DNA of 64,000 bases from the IMG/VR virus record IMGVR_UViG_3300009180_000041, positions 1-64,000 of that record; one strand, written 5' to 3'. Origin of the DNA: a virus. Numbering within the stretch: the stretch's first letter is position 1; every line of letters begins with the position of its first letter. The position numbers and the translations under genes are program-made. Positions 7,726-15,129 of the stretch are shown piece after piece. The notes beneath the pieces were generated by a model. The model ran no database searches and had not been told where the DNA came from. It was given only the letters and a program-made list of their open reading frames with translations.

Positions 7726-8733
7726 ATGAAAATAGAAAAATATTACAGAATGGTAAGACAAGGATGGTCTAACAACATGACTTGGTCATTAGGAACAACT
7801 AGTTGGACCACAAATGATTTTATTGATGAAACTGATGTTAATAAAATTAAAACATTTATTAGTAGTATTAAAGATACTATGCCTACTTTAAAACCAAAAA
7901 CAAATATATTAATTGATAAAAATAGTGACATACCTAGAAATAAACTAAAAGAATTTATTAATGATAATAACTTGAAAAAGGTTACATTACTAAGTAAAGC
8001 TGATGTTATTATTGTTCGTCGTGAAACTATTAAAATGATGTTGAATTGGGAAGTAAAAACACTCAATAAAGTAGATAATAGTGATGTTAAATCAATTAAT
8101 AATGATATGGATGGTATGAATGTTTGGTTGTATCCAAATAATACTCAAGACACTGGATACCAAAATGTATTAAATAATTGTACTGAAGTAAAAGGTTGGA
8201 TGGTTGATGGTTATAGAAATAAAAAACAAAATGAGTCATTAGAATTTATTTATTCATTAATAGGTACTAAAGCTACTTTAGTTTATGATGATATAGCAGT
8301 TGGTACATTAAATAAAGATGGTTTGGATTTAGATGAAGACATTTATGATACATTACAAGGAATGATGTTAGCTAAAGACACAGCTACATTTAATTTAGGT
8401 ATTGAAATGTTAAGTAATATTAATGTTGAAAATAACTTATTTAAAATTAGTTTATTAATGAATGAAACATTTAATAAAACAAGTAGATTCAATGCTATGT
8501 CACAGTATTCTAATAAGAATTTTAAAGCGTTACTAACATATCTAAGTGCTAATAAAATTAGATGGAATCAAAGTTGGGAAGTATTTGGAATGAGTATGTA
8601 TAGTAAGTTTAAATCAAGTGAACATGAAGTGTTTATTAAAAAGTATTTAATTAGTAATATTAATGATCGATTTAAAAAATTAAATAACAATGATACAATT
8701 GAAATTTTAGATCTTGTTTTTAAAGAAGATTAA
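7726..8733 (+). CDS. hypothetical protein, 335 aa
   Basis: Not recognised. The W-rich N-terminus (RQGWSNNMTWSLGTTSWTT) is followed by a long alpha/beta region and a helical C-terminal third. It stands alone between promoter boxes, just upstream of the MoxR-type ATPase. Its place between the vWA protein and MoxR suggests, but does not prove, a link to that system. Confidence 0.65.
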   Translation: MKIEKYYRMVRQGWSNNMTWSLGTTSWTTNDFIDETDVNKIKTFISSIKDTMPTLKPKTNILIDKNSDIPRNKLKEFINDNNLKKVTLLSKADVIIVRRETIKMMLNWEVKTLNKVDNSDVKSINNDMDGMNVWLYPNNTQDTGYQNVLNNCTEVKGWMVDGYRNKKQNESLEFIYSLIGTKATLVYDDIAVGTLNKDGLDLDEDIYDTLQGMMLAKDTATFNLGIEMLSNINVENNLFKISLLMNETFNKTSRFNAMSQYSNKNFKALLTYLSANKIRWNQSWEVFGMSMYSKFKSSEHEVFIKKYLISNINDRFKKLNNNDTIEILDLVFKED

Positions 8734-8760
8734 AAAAATTAGAGTTTTAAAGTAAAAAAA

Positions 8761-8771
8761 GTTATATTATA
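8761..8771 (+). promoter_or_regulatory. early promoter box GTTATATTATA
   Basis: Exact box 27 bases upstream of the MoxR-type gene. Confidence 0.7.
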
Positions 8772-8798
8772 GTATAAAATAAGATAAAAATAAAAGAT

Positions 8799-9971
8799 AT
8801 GAAAAAAGAATTAGTAAGTATTAACCAGAGCGAGTTAAAAGAATTTTTAGGTCACATTATTGACAACAACAGACACTTACAAGCTAATGGTAAGGGACCA
8901 GTTAGTATTGAGGTTATTGGTGAATCAGGTATTGGTAAAACATCTAGTATTGTTCAGTTAGCTGAAGAATTAGATTTGAATTTTGTTAAGTTGAACTTAG
9001 CTCAAATTGAAGAAATTGGTGATTTAGTAGGTTTTCCAATTAGACAGTTTGAAGTTACTAATGGAACAGTTACTAAGTATGTTGATGAACCAGCACTTGA
9101 TGATACTAAATCTGAAGGATTTAAAACTACAGGTAAAAATAGAATGAGTTATTGTCCACCTGAATGGATTGCCAATAAAGAACAAGGTGGTATTTTGTTA
9201 TTAGATGATTGGAATAGAGCTGACACAAGGTTTATTCAAGCTGTAATGGAATTGATTGATAGACAACAATATATTAGTTGGACATTGCCTAAAGATTGGC
9301 ATATCATATTAACCGCCAATCCTGACAATGGTGATTATTTAGTAAACACTATTGACAACGCTCAGAAAACACGATTTATTAGTGTTCAATTAAAATTTGA
9401 TATGGATTGTTGGTCTAAATGGGCTGAGAATAGTAATATAGATGGTCGTTGTATTAATTTTATGTTAATGAATCCAGAACTAATTAATAAAGAAGTAAAT
9501 AGTAGAAGTGCTGTTATGTTCTTTAATAGTATTAGTAGTATTAAATCGTTTGAAGATAGTTTGCCTTTGATTCAAATGGTTGGTGAGGGTTCAGTAGGTA
9601 GTGAATTTAGTAGTATGTTCACAATGTTTATCAATAATAAATTAGATAAAATTATTTCACCTCAGAGTATTATTGAGTCAAGTGATGAGTATGTAGTTAA
9701 AACATTAAAAGAAATTATTGGAATTAAAGAAAAATACAGAGCAGACATTGCCTCTACTATTAGTACTCGATTAGTAAATTATTTAGACAAATTCGCTAAG
9801 GACAATAAGGTTGAAAAATCAATTATTGAACGAATTAAATTAATAGTTAAGTCAGATATATTTACAACTGACATTTGTTTTAATATGGTTAAAGGTATTT
9901 ACAACGCCGACCAAAAGAAATATCAAATGATGTTATTAGATAAAGATTTGGCAACATATGTATTAAAATAA
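8799..9971 (+). CDS. MoxR-type AAA+ ATPase
   Basis: A 390-residue AAA+ protein. Walker A is GESGIGKTS (about residues 41-49), then the MoxR-typical EIGDLVGFPI strand, Walker B GILLLDDWNRAD (about 130-141), and sensor 1 in HIILTANPDNGDY followed by ARF-like QKTRFI. The MoxR/GvpN-like LLDDxNRA sequence separates it from classical AAA proteins. MoxR ATPases act with vWA proteins as chaperones or maturation factors, and the DUF2201/vWA protein at 4281 is the obvious partner. A strong terminator follows 19 bases after the stop. Confidence 0.85.
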   Translation: MKKELVSINQSELKEFLGHIIDNNRHLQANGKGPVSIEVIGESGIGKTSSIVQLAEELDLNFVKLNLAQIEEIGDLVGFPIRQFEVTNGTVTKYVDEPALDDTKSEGFKTTGKNRMSYCPPEWIANKEQGGILLLDDWNRADTRFIQAVMELIDRQQYISWTLPKDWHIILTANPDNGDYLVNTIDNAQKTRFISVQLKFDMDCWSKWAENSNIDGRCINFMLMNPELINKEVNSRSAVMFFNSISSIKSFEDSLPLIQMVGEGSVGSEFSSMFTMFINNKLDKIISPQSIIESSDEYVVKTLKEIIGIKEKYRADIASTISTRLVNYLDKFAKDNKVEKSIIERIKLIVKSDIFTTDICFNMVKGIYNADQKKYQMMLLDKDLATYVLK

Positions 9972-9990
9972 TAATTAATAAACACCATCA

Positions 9991-10018
9991 GCTCCTAACT
10001 AACAAGTTAGGGGCTTTT
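9991..10018 (+). terminator. rho-independent terminator
   Basis: A 9-bp stem (9991-9999 with 10006-10014, one G-T pair) is followed by TTTT. It closes the MoxR transcript. A partly paired outer arm (CACCATC with GGTAGTG) extends the structure. Confidence 0.8.
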
Positions 10019-10033
10019 GGTAGTGAAAATACT

Positions 10034-10264
10034 ATGACACAAGAAATTTTAGATACAATGAATGAGATATTAGATAATTTAAAATCTATCTCAAATGAAT
10101 TAGACGCGGTACAGTTTGACAGTTCAGTTAGTGATGATGTTATTGAAGACATAGACAATCAAGTAACACTTCCACTTGAAAACATTATCGACTCATTAGA
10201 AACTATGTTAATATCAATTGATAAATTTGATGATATTAATTACTATACTGACGAGGACAATTAA
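10034..10264 (+). CDS. small acidic protein, 76 aa
   Basis: Strongly acidic (many D and E, only three lysines) and predicted largely helical. No family is recognised. It lies between two related terminator hairpins with no early promoter box of its own, so it depends on read-through from upstream or an unseen promoter. Small acidic phage proteins often mimic DNA or inhibit host enzymes, but nothing specific supports that here. Confidence 0.6.
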   Translation: MTQEILDTMNEILDNLKSISNELDAVQFDSSVSDDVIEDIDNQVTLPLENIIDSLETMLISIDKFDDINYYTDEDN

Positions 10265-10296
10265 GCTTTTATTTTTTATCTTTTATATCTGCCACT

Positions 10297-10324
10297 GCTT
10301 GTAACTAATAAGTTACGGGCTTTT
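10297..10324 (+). terminator. rho-independent terminator
   Basis: A 10-bp stem (10297-10306 with 10311-10320) is followed by TTTT, with an outer CACTGC/GCGGTG arm. In sequence and design it resembles the hairpin at 9991, so the two look like duplicates flanking the acidic gene. Confidence 0.8.
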
Positions 10325-10334
10325 GGCGGTGACT

Positions 10335-10343
10335 GATTCCTAC
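10335..10343 (+). repeat. GATTCCTAC element, copy 1
   Basis: First copy of the intergenic element, just after the second terminator. Confidence 0.5.
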
Positions 10344-10385
10344 ATTATTAGGTTAGTTTTTAAATTATTTTTTATCTTTTTATTT

Positions 10386-10420
10386 AACTCTAAGGCCAGA
10401 TTATTCTGGCCATTTGAGTT
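10386..10420 (+). other. two-tier hairpin upstream of sigma gene
   Basis: GGCCAG/CTGGCC with an ATTATT loop is nested inside AACTC/GAGTT. No T-run follows directly, so it is less like a terminator and more like an RNA structure or protein site in the 214-base gap before the sigma factor. Confidence 0.55.
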
Positions 10421-10460
10421 GAAAAGTTTTTAAATTTGTTTGTCTTTTTAAGAAAAAAAC

Positions 10461-10471
10461 GTTATATTATA
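10461..10471 (+). promoter_or_regulatory. early promoter box GTTATATTATA
   Basis: Exact box 7 bases upstream of the sigma factor start; with such a short gap the mRNA leader would be nearly absent. Confidence 0.7.
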
Positions 10472-10478
10472 TTATAAA

Positions 10479-11231
10479 ATGATAAAAGAAAAAAGTAGTT
10501 TTGATTTGTACTTAAAAGAATTAAGTCGTATTCCAAAAATGAATACTCAACGTGAGTTAGAAATTAAAAAACTAATTAATGATGATACTGTTGATGAATC
10601 AGTTAAAGATGAACTGAAAAAAGAAATAGTAACAGGTCATTTACGATTTGTAATCCAACAGGCTAAAAGATTTATTGGAAGTGGAATTGAATTTGAAGAC
10701 TTAATTGCTGAAGGTAATGATGGACTATTAAGTGCTATTGAGTCATTTGATTGGAAACGAGGAACTAAATTTAATACACATGCTATTTATTGGATCAGAG
10801 CTAAAATTTACAATGCTATTAATAATAATAGTAGAGTTATTAGATTGCCTCATAATATTTCTCAACAATTAAGTAAAGAAATTATTAAACGAAGAGAAAA
10901 AAACATAGAAATGTCTGATGAAATGACTAATTTACCCACTACAACTGATTTATTTAGACCAATAGGTGAAGACAGTACATTATTAGATGTTATTAATAAT
11001 GATAGAGCTGAATTAGCTGATTCACAAGCAATTTATAATTCAACTGTTGAGTATTTACTCAGTAAATTAAATGATAGAGACAAAAATATTGTTAAATTAC
11101 TATATGGAATTGAAGGCAAACAATTAAATATGGATGAAATAGCTGAAGAATATGATATGAATAAGGAAAGTATTAGGTTAATTAAGAACCGTTCACTCAA
11201 GAAAATGGAAAAATGTTTAACATTAAATTAA
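10479..11231 (+). CDS. RNA polymerase sigma factor, sigma70 family
   Basis: A 250-residue sigma70-family protein. Region 1.2-like YLKELSRIPKMNTQRELEI lies at residues ~9-28. Region 2 spans ~55-115, with the core-binding LIAEGNDGLLSAIESFDWKR and region 2.3/2.4 FNTHAIYWIRAKI. Region 4 (~195-248) has a helix-turn-helix MDEIAEEYDMNKESIRLIKN. Region 3 is shortened. It likely redirects host RNA polymerase to a phage promoter class, plausibly the middle or late set. A second, gp55-like sigma is at 35720. Its gene has an early box, so it is expected to be made early. Confidence 0.9.
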   Translation: MIKEKSSFDLYLKELSRIPKMNTQRELEIKKLINDDTVDESVKDELKKEIVTGHLRFVIQQAKRFIGSGIEFEDLIAEGNDGLLSAIESFDWKRGTKFNTHAIYWIRAKIYNAINNNSRVIRLPHNISQQLSKEIIKRREKNIEMSDEMTNLPTTTDLFRPIGEDSTLLDVINNDRAELADSQAIYNSTVEYLLSKLNDRDKNIVKLLYGIEGKQLNMDEIAEEYDMNKESIRLIKNRSLKKMEKCLTLN

Positions 11232-11353
11232 TAAACAATAAAGAATTTATGAGTTGGGATGATGAATATATATTTGATGGTGAAAGATGGGTACCAATTA
11301 AAGAATATCAAGAAATTTTAGAACTAATGATTGAAGATGACACAACCACATAG
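11213..11353 (+). CDS. small acidic protein, 46 codons
   Basis: Overlaps the sigma factor 3' end by 19 bases and ends in TAG. The C-terminal part (WDDEYIFDGERWVPIKEYQE) is acidic and aromatic. An internal ATG at 11249 could be the real start. It is supported by tight overlap with both neighbours. Confidence 0.5.
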   Translation: MFNIKLINNKEFMSWDDEYIFDGERWVPIKEYQEILELMIEDDTTT

Positions 11354-11513
11354 AATAACTGATAATTCAGCAGTACAACAATCAACTGAGGGCCGAATTG
11401 AATACAATAAACAACCTAAAATTAAATACACTAAACATATAATTGATGGTAAAGATTGGGCCAACTTTTTACATGAAACACTTTTAAAAAATATTTATGA
11501 TATAAAAGATTGA
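11337..11513 (+). CDS. small hypothetical protein, 58 aa
   Basis: Starts at the ATG inside the 3' end of the previous small frame. An in-frame TTG six bases upstream is less likely. The basic N-terminal half leads to a KDWANFLHETLLKNIYDIKD helix. No family is recognised. Its stop overlaps the -35 element of the next promoter. Confidence 0.55.
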   Translation: MTQPHRITDNSAVQQSTEGRIEYNKQPKIKYTKHIIDGKDWANFLHETLLKNIYDIKD

Positions 11514-11530
11514 TTTTTTTAGAAAAATCT

Positions 11531-11541
11531 GTTATATTATA
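11531..11541 (+). promoter_or_regulatory. early promoter, -35 TTGATT, leaderless spacing
   Basis: TTGATT (11510-11515), 17-base spacer, TATATT; the ATG starts 3 bases after the box, where transcription itself should start. Confidence 0.75.
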
Positions 11542-11543
11542 GT

Positions 11544-11684
11544 ATGAAAAATGAGATAAAAAATAATAGACACAGTCAGGAACAACGTCATATGATGCAA
11601 CTCATTAGACGTAATATGACACAGAAAGTAAAAGGAAGTAAAAAGGTATATAATAGAAAAAATAATAAAGGTTATGAAGGGTAA
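11544..11684 (+). CDS. small basic protein, 46 codons
   Basis: Very basic (K, R, N and H rich) and short, with the start codon almost fused to the promoter box. It overlaps the next gene by 11 bases. It could bind nucleic acid, but no family is recognised. Confidence 0.6.
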   Translation: MKNEIKNNRHSQEQRHMMQLIRRNMTQKVKGSKKVYNRKNNKGYEG

Positions 11685-11874
11685 AAAATTAGATAATTTT
11701 GATGTAGAACAAATTAAAGAATTAATTAAAGTTCTAAAAAACGCTGGTGTAGACGCTGATAAAGCAGCTAAAACATACAGTAATGATAATGTAAGTAAAT
11801 TAGCATTTGAAGTAGGTTATTTGAATGGTTATTGTAAAACAGCTTCTGATATATTAGAAGAAATATTAAAATAA
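11674..11874 (+). CDS. small helical protein, 66 aa
   Basis: Predicted all-helical with alternating charges; no domain is recognised. It overlaps the preceding basic protein and is followed 4 bases later by a membrane peptide, so it belongs to a compact small-gene operon running to ~13.44 kb. Confidence 0.6.
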   Translation: MKGKKLDNFDVEQIKELIKVLKNAGVDADKAAKTYSNDNVSKLAFEVGYLNGYCKTASDILEEILK

Positions 11875-11878
11875 AAAT

Positions 11879-11974
11879 ATGAAAAAGATAGTAAATTCAA
11901 GTTATGGTTTAGGTATTACAATGTTATTTGTAATATCAGTTGTGTCACTAGTATTAACAGTGTGTTTTAATTAA
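11879..11974 (+). CDS. single-span membrane peptide, 31 codons
   Basis: Two lysines precede one hydrophobic segment (LGITMLFVISVVSLVLTVCF), giving a typical inner-membrane miniprotein. The next gene starts 1 base after its stop. Such peptides in phages can be holin-like, antiholin-like or superinfection factors; nothing here decides. Confidence 0.55.
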   Translation: MKKIVNSSYGLGITMLFVISVVSLVLTVCFN

Positions 11975-11975
11975 T

Positions 11976-12095
11976 ATGGATAAGTTAAATAAAGTATTAT
12001 ACACAGTTGCTGTTGGTTTAGGAATTGGAATCACAGCATTAGTATCAGCAGTAGTAATTATGTGGGGTTTTATTCAATTAGCAAAATTAATATAA
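11976..12095 (+). CDS. single-span membrane peptide, 39 codons
   Basis: One hydrophobic span (VGLGIGITALVSAVVIMWG) lies between a basic N-terminus and a short tail. It sits between the other membrane peptide and the 86-residue protein with gaps of 1 base, so it is almost certainly translated from the same message. Confidence 0.6.
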   Translation: MDKLNKVLYTVAVGLGIGITALVSAVVIMWGFIQLAKLI

Positions 12096-12096
12096 T

Positions 12097-12357
12097 ATGG
12101 CAAGTATATATTTAAGACAAGACATAGACATTGATGTAGATGAATTTATGGAATCATGTTGTAGTTATGAAATTGATGATGTAATTGATTGGTTAGAAGT
12201 AAATGGTCATTTACCAGAAACTGTTCATATTAGTGAAGATAAGAAAAACTTGATGGACATAGAATGGGACAAAGCAATTACTAAACTTCATTCAAATAGA
12301 ACTCAATTAACTGTAGCTGAAGAAGAATTTATCAAGACTATAGCTAATAGATTGTAA
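12097..12357 (+). CDS. small acidic protein, 86 aa
   Basis: Acidic, helical, unrecognised. The N-terminal IDIDVDEFMESCCSYEIDDVIDWL leads into a lysine-containing helix. Its TAA stop overlaps by one base the ATG of the first microgene, so it is the lead gene of the microgene chain. Confidence 0.65.
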   Translation: MASIYLRQDIDIDVDEFMESCCSYEIDDVIDWLEVNGHLPETVHISEDKKNLMDIEWDKAITKLHSNRTQLTVAEEEFIKTIANRL

Positions 12358-12467
12358 TGACTTGGTCACAAATATCAACATACAAAAACATGGAGTATAT
12401 ATCACATGGTTTTTTGAAATTTAAGTATTTTAATAGAAATAGTTTAGGTGAATGGTTTGATATATGA
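12357..12467 (+). CDS. microgene 1 of 8 (36 aa)
   Basis: Begins at the ATG overlapping the previous TAA and ends in TGA within ATGATA. It is rich in aromatic residues with the C-terminus GEWFDI. It pairs with microgene 2, which also ends WFDI. Confidence 0.65.
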   Translation: MTWSQISTYKNMEYISHGFLKFKYFNRNSLGEWFDI

Positions 12468-12577
12468 TAAGTAAAAGAACAATACAACATTATGCTCGTG
12501 ACGAGTTCACAAATTGGTATTTTTTTAAATACACAATTCATGAACCACATGAGTTAGCAATATGGTTTGATATATGA
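12464..12577 (+). CDS. microgene 2 of 8 (37 aa)
   Basis: 4-base ATGA overlap with its predecessor and again with its successor. The C-terminus LAIWFDI matches microgene 1; both end in the same DNA string around tggtttgatatATGATAAGTAA, suggesting recent duplication of the junction. Confidence 0.65.
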   Translation: MISKRTIQHYARDEFTNWYFFKYTIHEPHELAIWFDI

Positions 12578-12738
12578 TAAGTAACTCTCGTATAAATTGG
12601 ATAGCAGGTGAAAATAGACACAGTGTGGGTGTAATAAATCGGGTATTTAGTACTTACAAAACACAACACTTATATTATTCATTTCAAACAAATACTAAAC
12701 ATATTGTAAATGATATGATAATGTATTTAGACTTATGA
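12574..12738 (+). CDS. microgene 3 of 8 (54 aa)
   Basis: ATGA overlaps at both ends. It shares with microgene 4 the pattern WI(A/S)G(E/D)xxHSVxxIN and a YLDL C-terminus. No membrane span. Confidence 0.65.
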   Translation: MISNSRINWIAGENRHSVGVINRVFSTYKTQHLYYSFQTNTKHIVNDMIMYLDL

Positions 12739-12893
12739 TAGATGAAATTAAAATACGGTGGATATCAGGTGATTATCACCACAGTGTATACGCTATAAAT
12801 AAAGAATTTAGTTTATATAGTAAACAATTAAAATCAAACCCCGTAAATGTAAAGTGGTTTTTGTATGAATTAACAGATTATTTAGACTTATGA
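12735..12893 (+). CDS. microgene 4 of 8 (52 aa)
   Basis: Closest to microgene 3 (same WISG...HSV...IN block). It ends DYLDL, identical to microgene 5, again at an ATGA overlap. Confidence 0.65.
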   Translation: MIDEIKIRWISGDYHHSVYAINKEFSLYSKQLKSNPVNVKWFLYELTDYLDL

Positions 12894-13006
12894 TACACAG
12901 GACTGATATTGAATATATGGCTTATACTAATTATAGAATTCATTGCATACAATCAGTTGGTTCTTACACTAAACACATCAACTTATTAGATTATTTAGAC
13001 TTATGA
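12890..13006 (+). CDS. microgene 5 of 8 (38 aa)
   Basis: ATGA overlaps on both sides; C-terminus LLDYLDL. The N-terminal IEYMAYTNYRIHCI resembles the core of microgenes 6 and 7 (xxDMxxxxY). Confidence 0.65.
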   Translation: MIHRTDIEYMAYTNYRIHCIQSVGSYTKHINLLDYLDL

Positions 13007-13143
13007 TGGAATACAGTAAAATATATGATATGGCTTATGTGAAATACACACCTACCACAATTTATAGATGTTTTAATGATAAGTGGTATAGTGGAATTTA
13101 TGAAGTAAGAAATGTTGTAATGTGTAATTATTTTTATTTATGA
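13003..13143 (+). CDS. microgene 6 of 8 (46 aa)
   Basis: Starts MMEYSKIYDM, nearly the same as microgene 7 (MMEYSKIEDM), showing direct duplication. It ends NYFYL and overlaps its neighbours by ATGA. Confidence 0.65.
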   Translation: MMEYSKIYDMAYVKYTPTTIYRCFNDKWYSGIYEVRNVVMCNYFYL

Positions 13144-13268
13144 TGGAATATAGTAAAATTGAAGATATGACTAAAATTAAATATGAGTTATATGTAATGT
13201 ATGACCATTTTGCTTTTTATCCAGTTCAAGTTAGAATATCAGTATTAGCAAATTATTTAAACTTATGA
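13140..13268 (+). CDS. microgene 7 of 8 (42 aa)
   Basis: Duplicate of microgene 6 at the N-terminus; ends ANYLNL, a variant of the DYLDL tail. ATGA overlaps at both ends. Confidence 0.65.
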   Translation: MMEYSKIEDMTKIKYELYVMYDHFAFYPVQVRISVLANYLNL

Positions 13269-13444
13269 TGATAAAAAAACATGATTGGACATTAGATGAT
13301 GTTATGGGAGACTATGTTGATTATGCATATATAGAAATGTATTTTTTATATGTGGATTTTCATAGAAATGATATGTTTTATGGATCATCACCAAATATAA
13401 ATGAAGATTTATTTAAGTTTTTAGATTTAGATGTAGTAAATTAA
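13265..13444 (+). CDS. microgene 8 of 8 (59 aa)
   Basis: Last of the chain, ends in TAA just before the next promoter. The C-terminal FKFLDLDVVN carries the shared LDL motif with an added acidic tail. Confidence 0.65.
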   Translation: MMIKKHDWTLDDVMGDYVDYAYIEMYFLYVDFHRNDMFYGSSPNINEDLFKFLDLDVVN

Positions 13445-13472
13445 AAAAGATTTGATTTTTAATAAAAAATTT

Positions 13473-13483
13473 GTTATATTATA
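13473..13483 (+). promoter_or_regulatory. early promoter, -35 TTGATT, box GTTATATTATA
   Basis: TTGATT (13452-13457), 17-base spacer, TATATT (13475-13480). The start at 13498 follows a 14-base gap. Confidence 0.75.
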
Positions 13484-13497
13484 TAAGATAAAAAGTT

Positions 13498-13905
13498 ATG
13501 AAAATAGAAAATTTAACACAAGACGAAGTGACACAGTTACAAACACTTTTAAATAAACTAAACCCAGTTGAAGTAAAATCAATTGATCCACTAGTAACAA
13601 TGGTTGATGACATTTTGAATGAATTTGATTTTGAAAAGGTACATGATACTATGGTGGCATTAGATTGGAAATGGTATAGTACACATCCTTCTGTTCCAAG
13701 TATTAGAGACTTAAAAGACACAGCTAGACACTTACTGATTAGTGTTTACAACTTAAGAAAAAACGAATATCAAGACACACTTCCAGAAGTACCTGTTCAA
13801 GTTGCAACTGGTGGATTCAGAGCAATAGCATTATCAAATGATAGTGGTGAAGTTGATTTTTTAAAGTTAGAGTTTGTTGTAAGTGAGTGGGAGGCGGGAG
13901 TATGA
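13498..13905 (+). CDS. conserved phage hypothetical protein, 135 aa
   Basis: The central block VHDTMVALDWKW...VPSIRDLKDTARHLL resembles a small phage family with LDWxW and VP-x-x-x-x-LK-x-TA motifs; the function is unknown. Its TGA stop overlaps the ATG of the next gene by 4 bases (ATGA), so translation is coupled. Confidence 0.65.
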   Translation: MKIENLTQDEVTQLQTLLNKLNPVEVKSIDPLVTMVDDILNEFDFEKVHDTMVALDWKWYSTHPSVPSIRDLKDTARHLLISVYNLRKNEYQDTLPEVPVQVATGGFRAIALSNDSGEVDFLKLEFVVSEWEAGV

Positions 13906-14171
13906 TAGGAGCTATAATATTTTTAACAGTAATAATATTGTTTTTCATAAATGTAGTGTTTCATGATGCTTGTGATGAAGAGGGAATTAAAGGAATATTT
14001 ACAGTTTGTACATTACTGTTAGTTTTATTTACATTTATTCTTGGTTTTGATTTAGCAGAAACTGAATATAAAACGATTGAAACTAAAACACAATTAAAAC
14101 CAACAATGAGAATTGTGTGTAAAGACACAATTTGTGACACAACATACATTTATACACGAATAGAAAAATAA
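13902..14171 (+). CDS. membrane protein, two spans, 89 aa
   Basis: Two hydrophobic segments (residues ~2-18 and ~30-47) are followed by a ~40-residue soluble tail with two cysteines (VCKDTIC). I chose ATG 13902, which overlaps the previous stop; a GTG-started extension would overlap more. It is followed by another membrane protein, hinting at an envelope-acting cluster. Confidence 0.65.
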   Translation: MIGAIIFLTVIILFFINVVFHDACDEEGIKGIFTVCTLLLVLFTFILGFDLAETEYKTIETKTQLKPTMRIVCKDTICDTTYIYTRIEK

Positions 14172-14178
14172 GAAAAAT

Positions 14179-14586
14179 ATGAGTAACATGGCATCAATTT
14201 ATTGGTTGACACGATTGTCAAGCATTCAAGGAATGTTTGCAGCAGCATCAGTTATCACAGGATTAATTATAGGTATTGGAATTATAGGTTATTCTATATC
14301 AATATTTGATTGTTATAATGATGAACGAGAAAAAGAACTAAAAACTAAAAGAAAGTATTTCATAAACAGAGTATGGATACCAGTTTTATTATTAGTATTT
14401 ACTATATTAATACCTAATACTAAAGAAGCAATGTTGATTATCGCAGGTGGTAAAACAATGGACTATGTACAAAAAGACACTTCATTACATAAAATTCCAT
14501 ACAAAACAACTGAGTTGATTTTGAAGAAAATGGATGAGTACATTGATGAAACAGTAAAATCAAACATTAAAGACACAGCAAAATAA
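14179..14586 (+). CDS. membrane protein, two spans, 135 aa
   Basis: Hydrophobic spans lie at residues ~20-42 and ~68-82, the second followed by IPNTKEAMLIIAGG, then a charged helical tail of ~50 residues. This layout (two spans, proline after the second, long cytoplasmic helix) recurs in unannotated phage membrane proteins. The role is unknown. Confidence 0.65.
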   Translation: MSNMASIYWLTRLSSIQGMFAAASVITGLIIGIGIIGYSISIFDCYNDEREKELKTKRKYFINRVWIPVLLLVFTILIPNTKEAMLIIAGGKTMDYVQKDTSLHKIPYKTTELILKKMDEYIDETVKSNIKDTAK

Positions 14587-14587
14587 T

Positions 14588-14764
14588 ATGGACAATTTAG
14601 AACAAAACGCTTCATTTTTTATGGAAAAAGGTGAAAAAGCATTTAATGAAAAGGTAAATGGAATGATGAAAGTAACTATGACACCAACAGAAAAAATAAT
14701 GTGGATAAATGGTTATCTTAATGGATTGTTAGATGGTAAAAAAGAAAAAGTAGAAAATGAGTAA
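14588..14764 (+). CDS. small hypothetical protein, 58 aa
   Basis: Charged helical protein beginning 1 base after the previous stop and overlapping the next gene by 8 bases. The segment TPTEKIMWINGYLNGLLDG resembles a motif near the end of the protein at 11674 (GYLNGYCKTA). No family is known. Confidence 0.55.
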   Translation: MDNLEQNASFFMEKGEKAFNEKVNGMMKVTMTPTEKIMWINGYLNGLLDGKKEKVENE

Positions 14765-14891
14765 CGACAGTTTTAAAAAATCACCAATCCACGACAAGAA
14801 AGCAATTATTGACATGATGGATGAATTAGAACCTGGAGACATGGTTGAAGTTGTGGAATTGATTAAAATAAAATTAAAACAACAAAAATAA
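14757..14891 (+). CDS. small hypothetical protein, 44 aa
   Basis: Overlaps the previous gene; helical, with an acidic centre (MMDELEPGDMVEVVELIKI) and a basic end. It is followed 1 base later by a membrane peptide gene. Confidence 0.55.
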   Translation: MSNDSFKKSPIHDKKAIIDMMDELEPGDMVEVVELIKIKLKQQK

Positions 14892-14892
14892 T

Positions 14893-15075
14893 ATGAAAAA
14901 CTTAATAAAAATAAAATTAGTAAAAATCGCTTTAATCACACTAATAACATTAGTATTTTTAATCTCACTATTACCACAATTTAGTCCAATAGTAAACATA
15001 ATTAGAATGTTAGTTGGAAGTTGTACAATTGGGTGGTTAATAGGTACTTTATGTATGACAATTTGGCATAAGTAA
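14893..15075 (+). CDS. small membrane protein, two spans, 60 aa
   Basis: A basic N-terminus precedes two hydrophobic spans (residues ~10-28 and ~38-56). Last gene of the cluster at 13498-15075; the next promoter follows at once. Confidence 0.6.
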   Translation: MKNLIKIKLVKIALITLITLVFLISLLPQFSPIVNIIRMLVGSCTIGWLIGTLCMTIWHK

Positions 15076-15104
15076 AAAAAGATTTGACTTTTTAAATAAA
15101 AAAT

Positions 15105-15115
15105 GTTATATTATA
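15105..15115 (+). promoter_or_regulatory. early promoter, -35 TTGACT, box GTTATATTATA
   Basis: TTGACT (15084-15089), 17-base spacer, TATATT. Drives the RNA ligase gene. Confidence 0.75.
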
Positions 15116-15129
15116 GTAAATAAAAAGAT

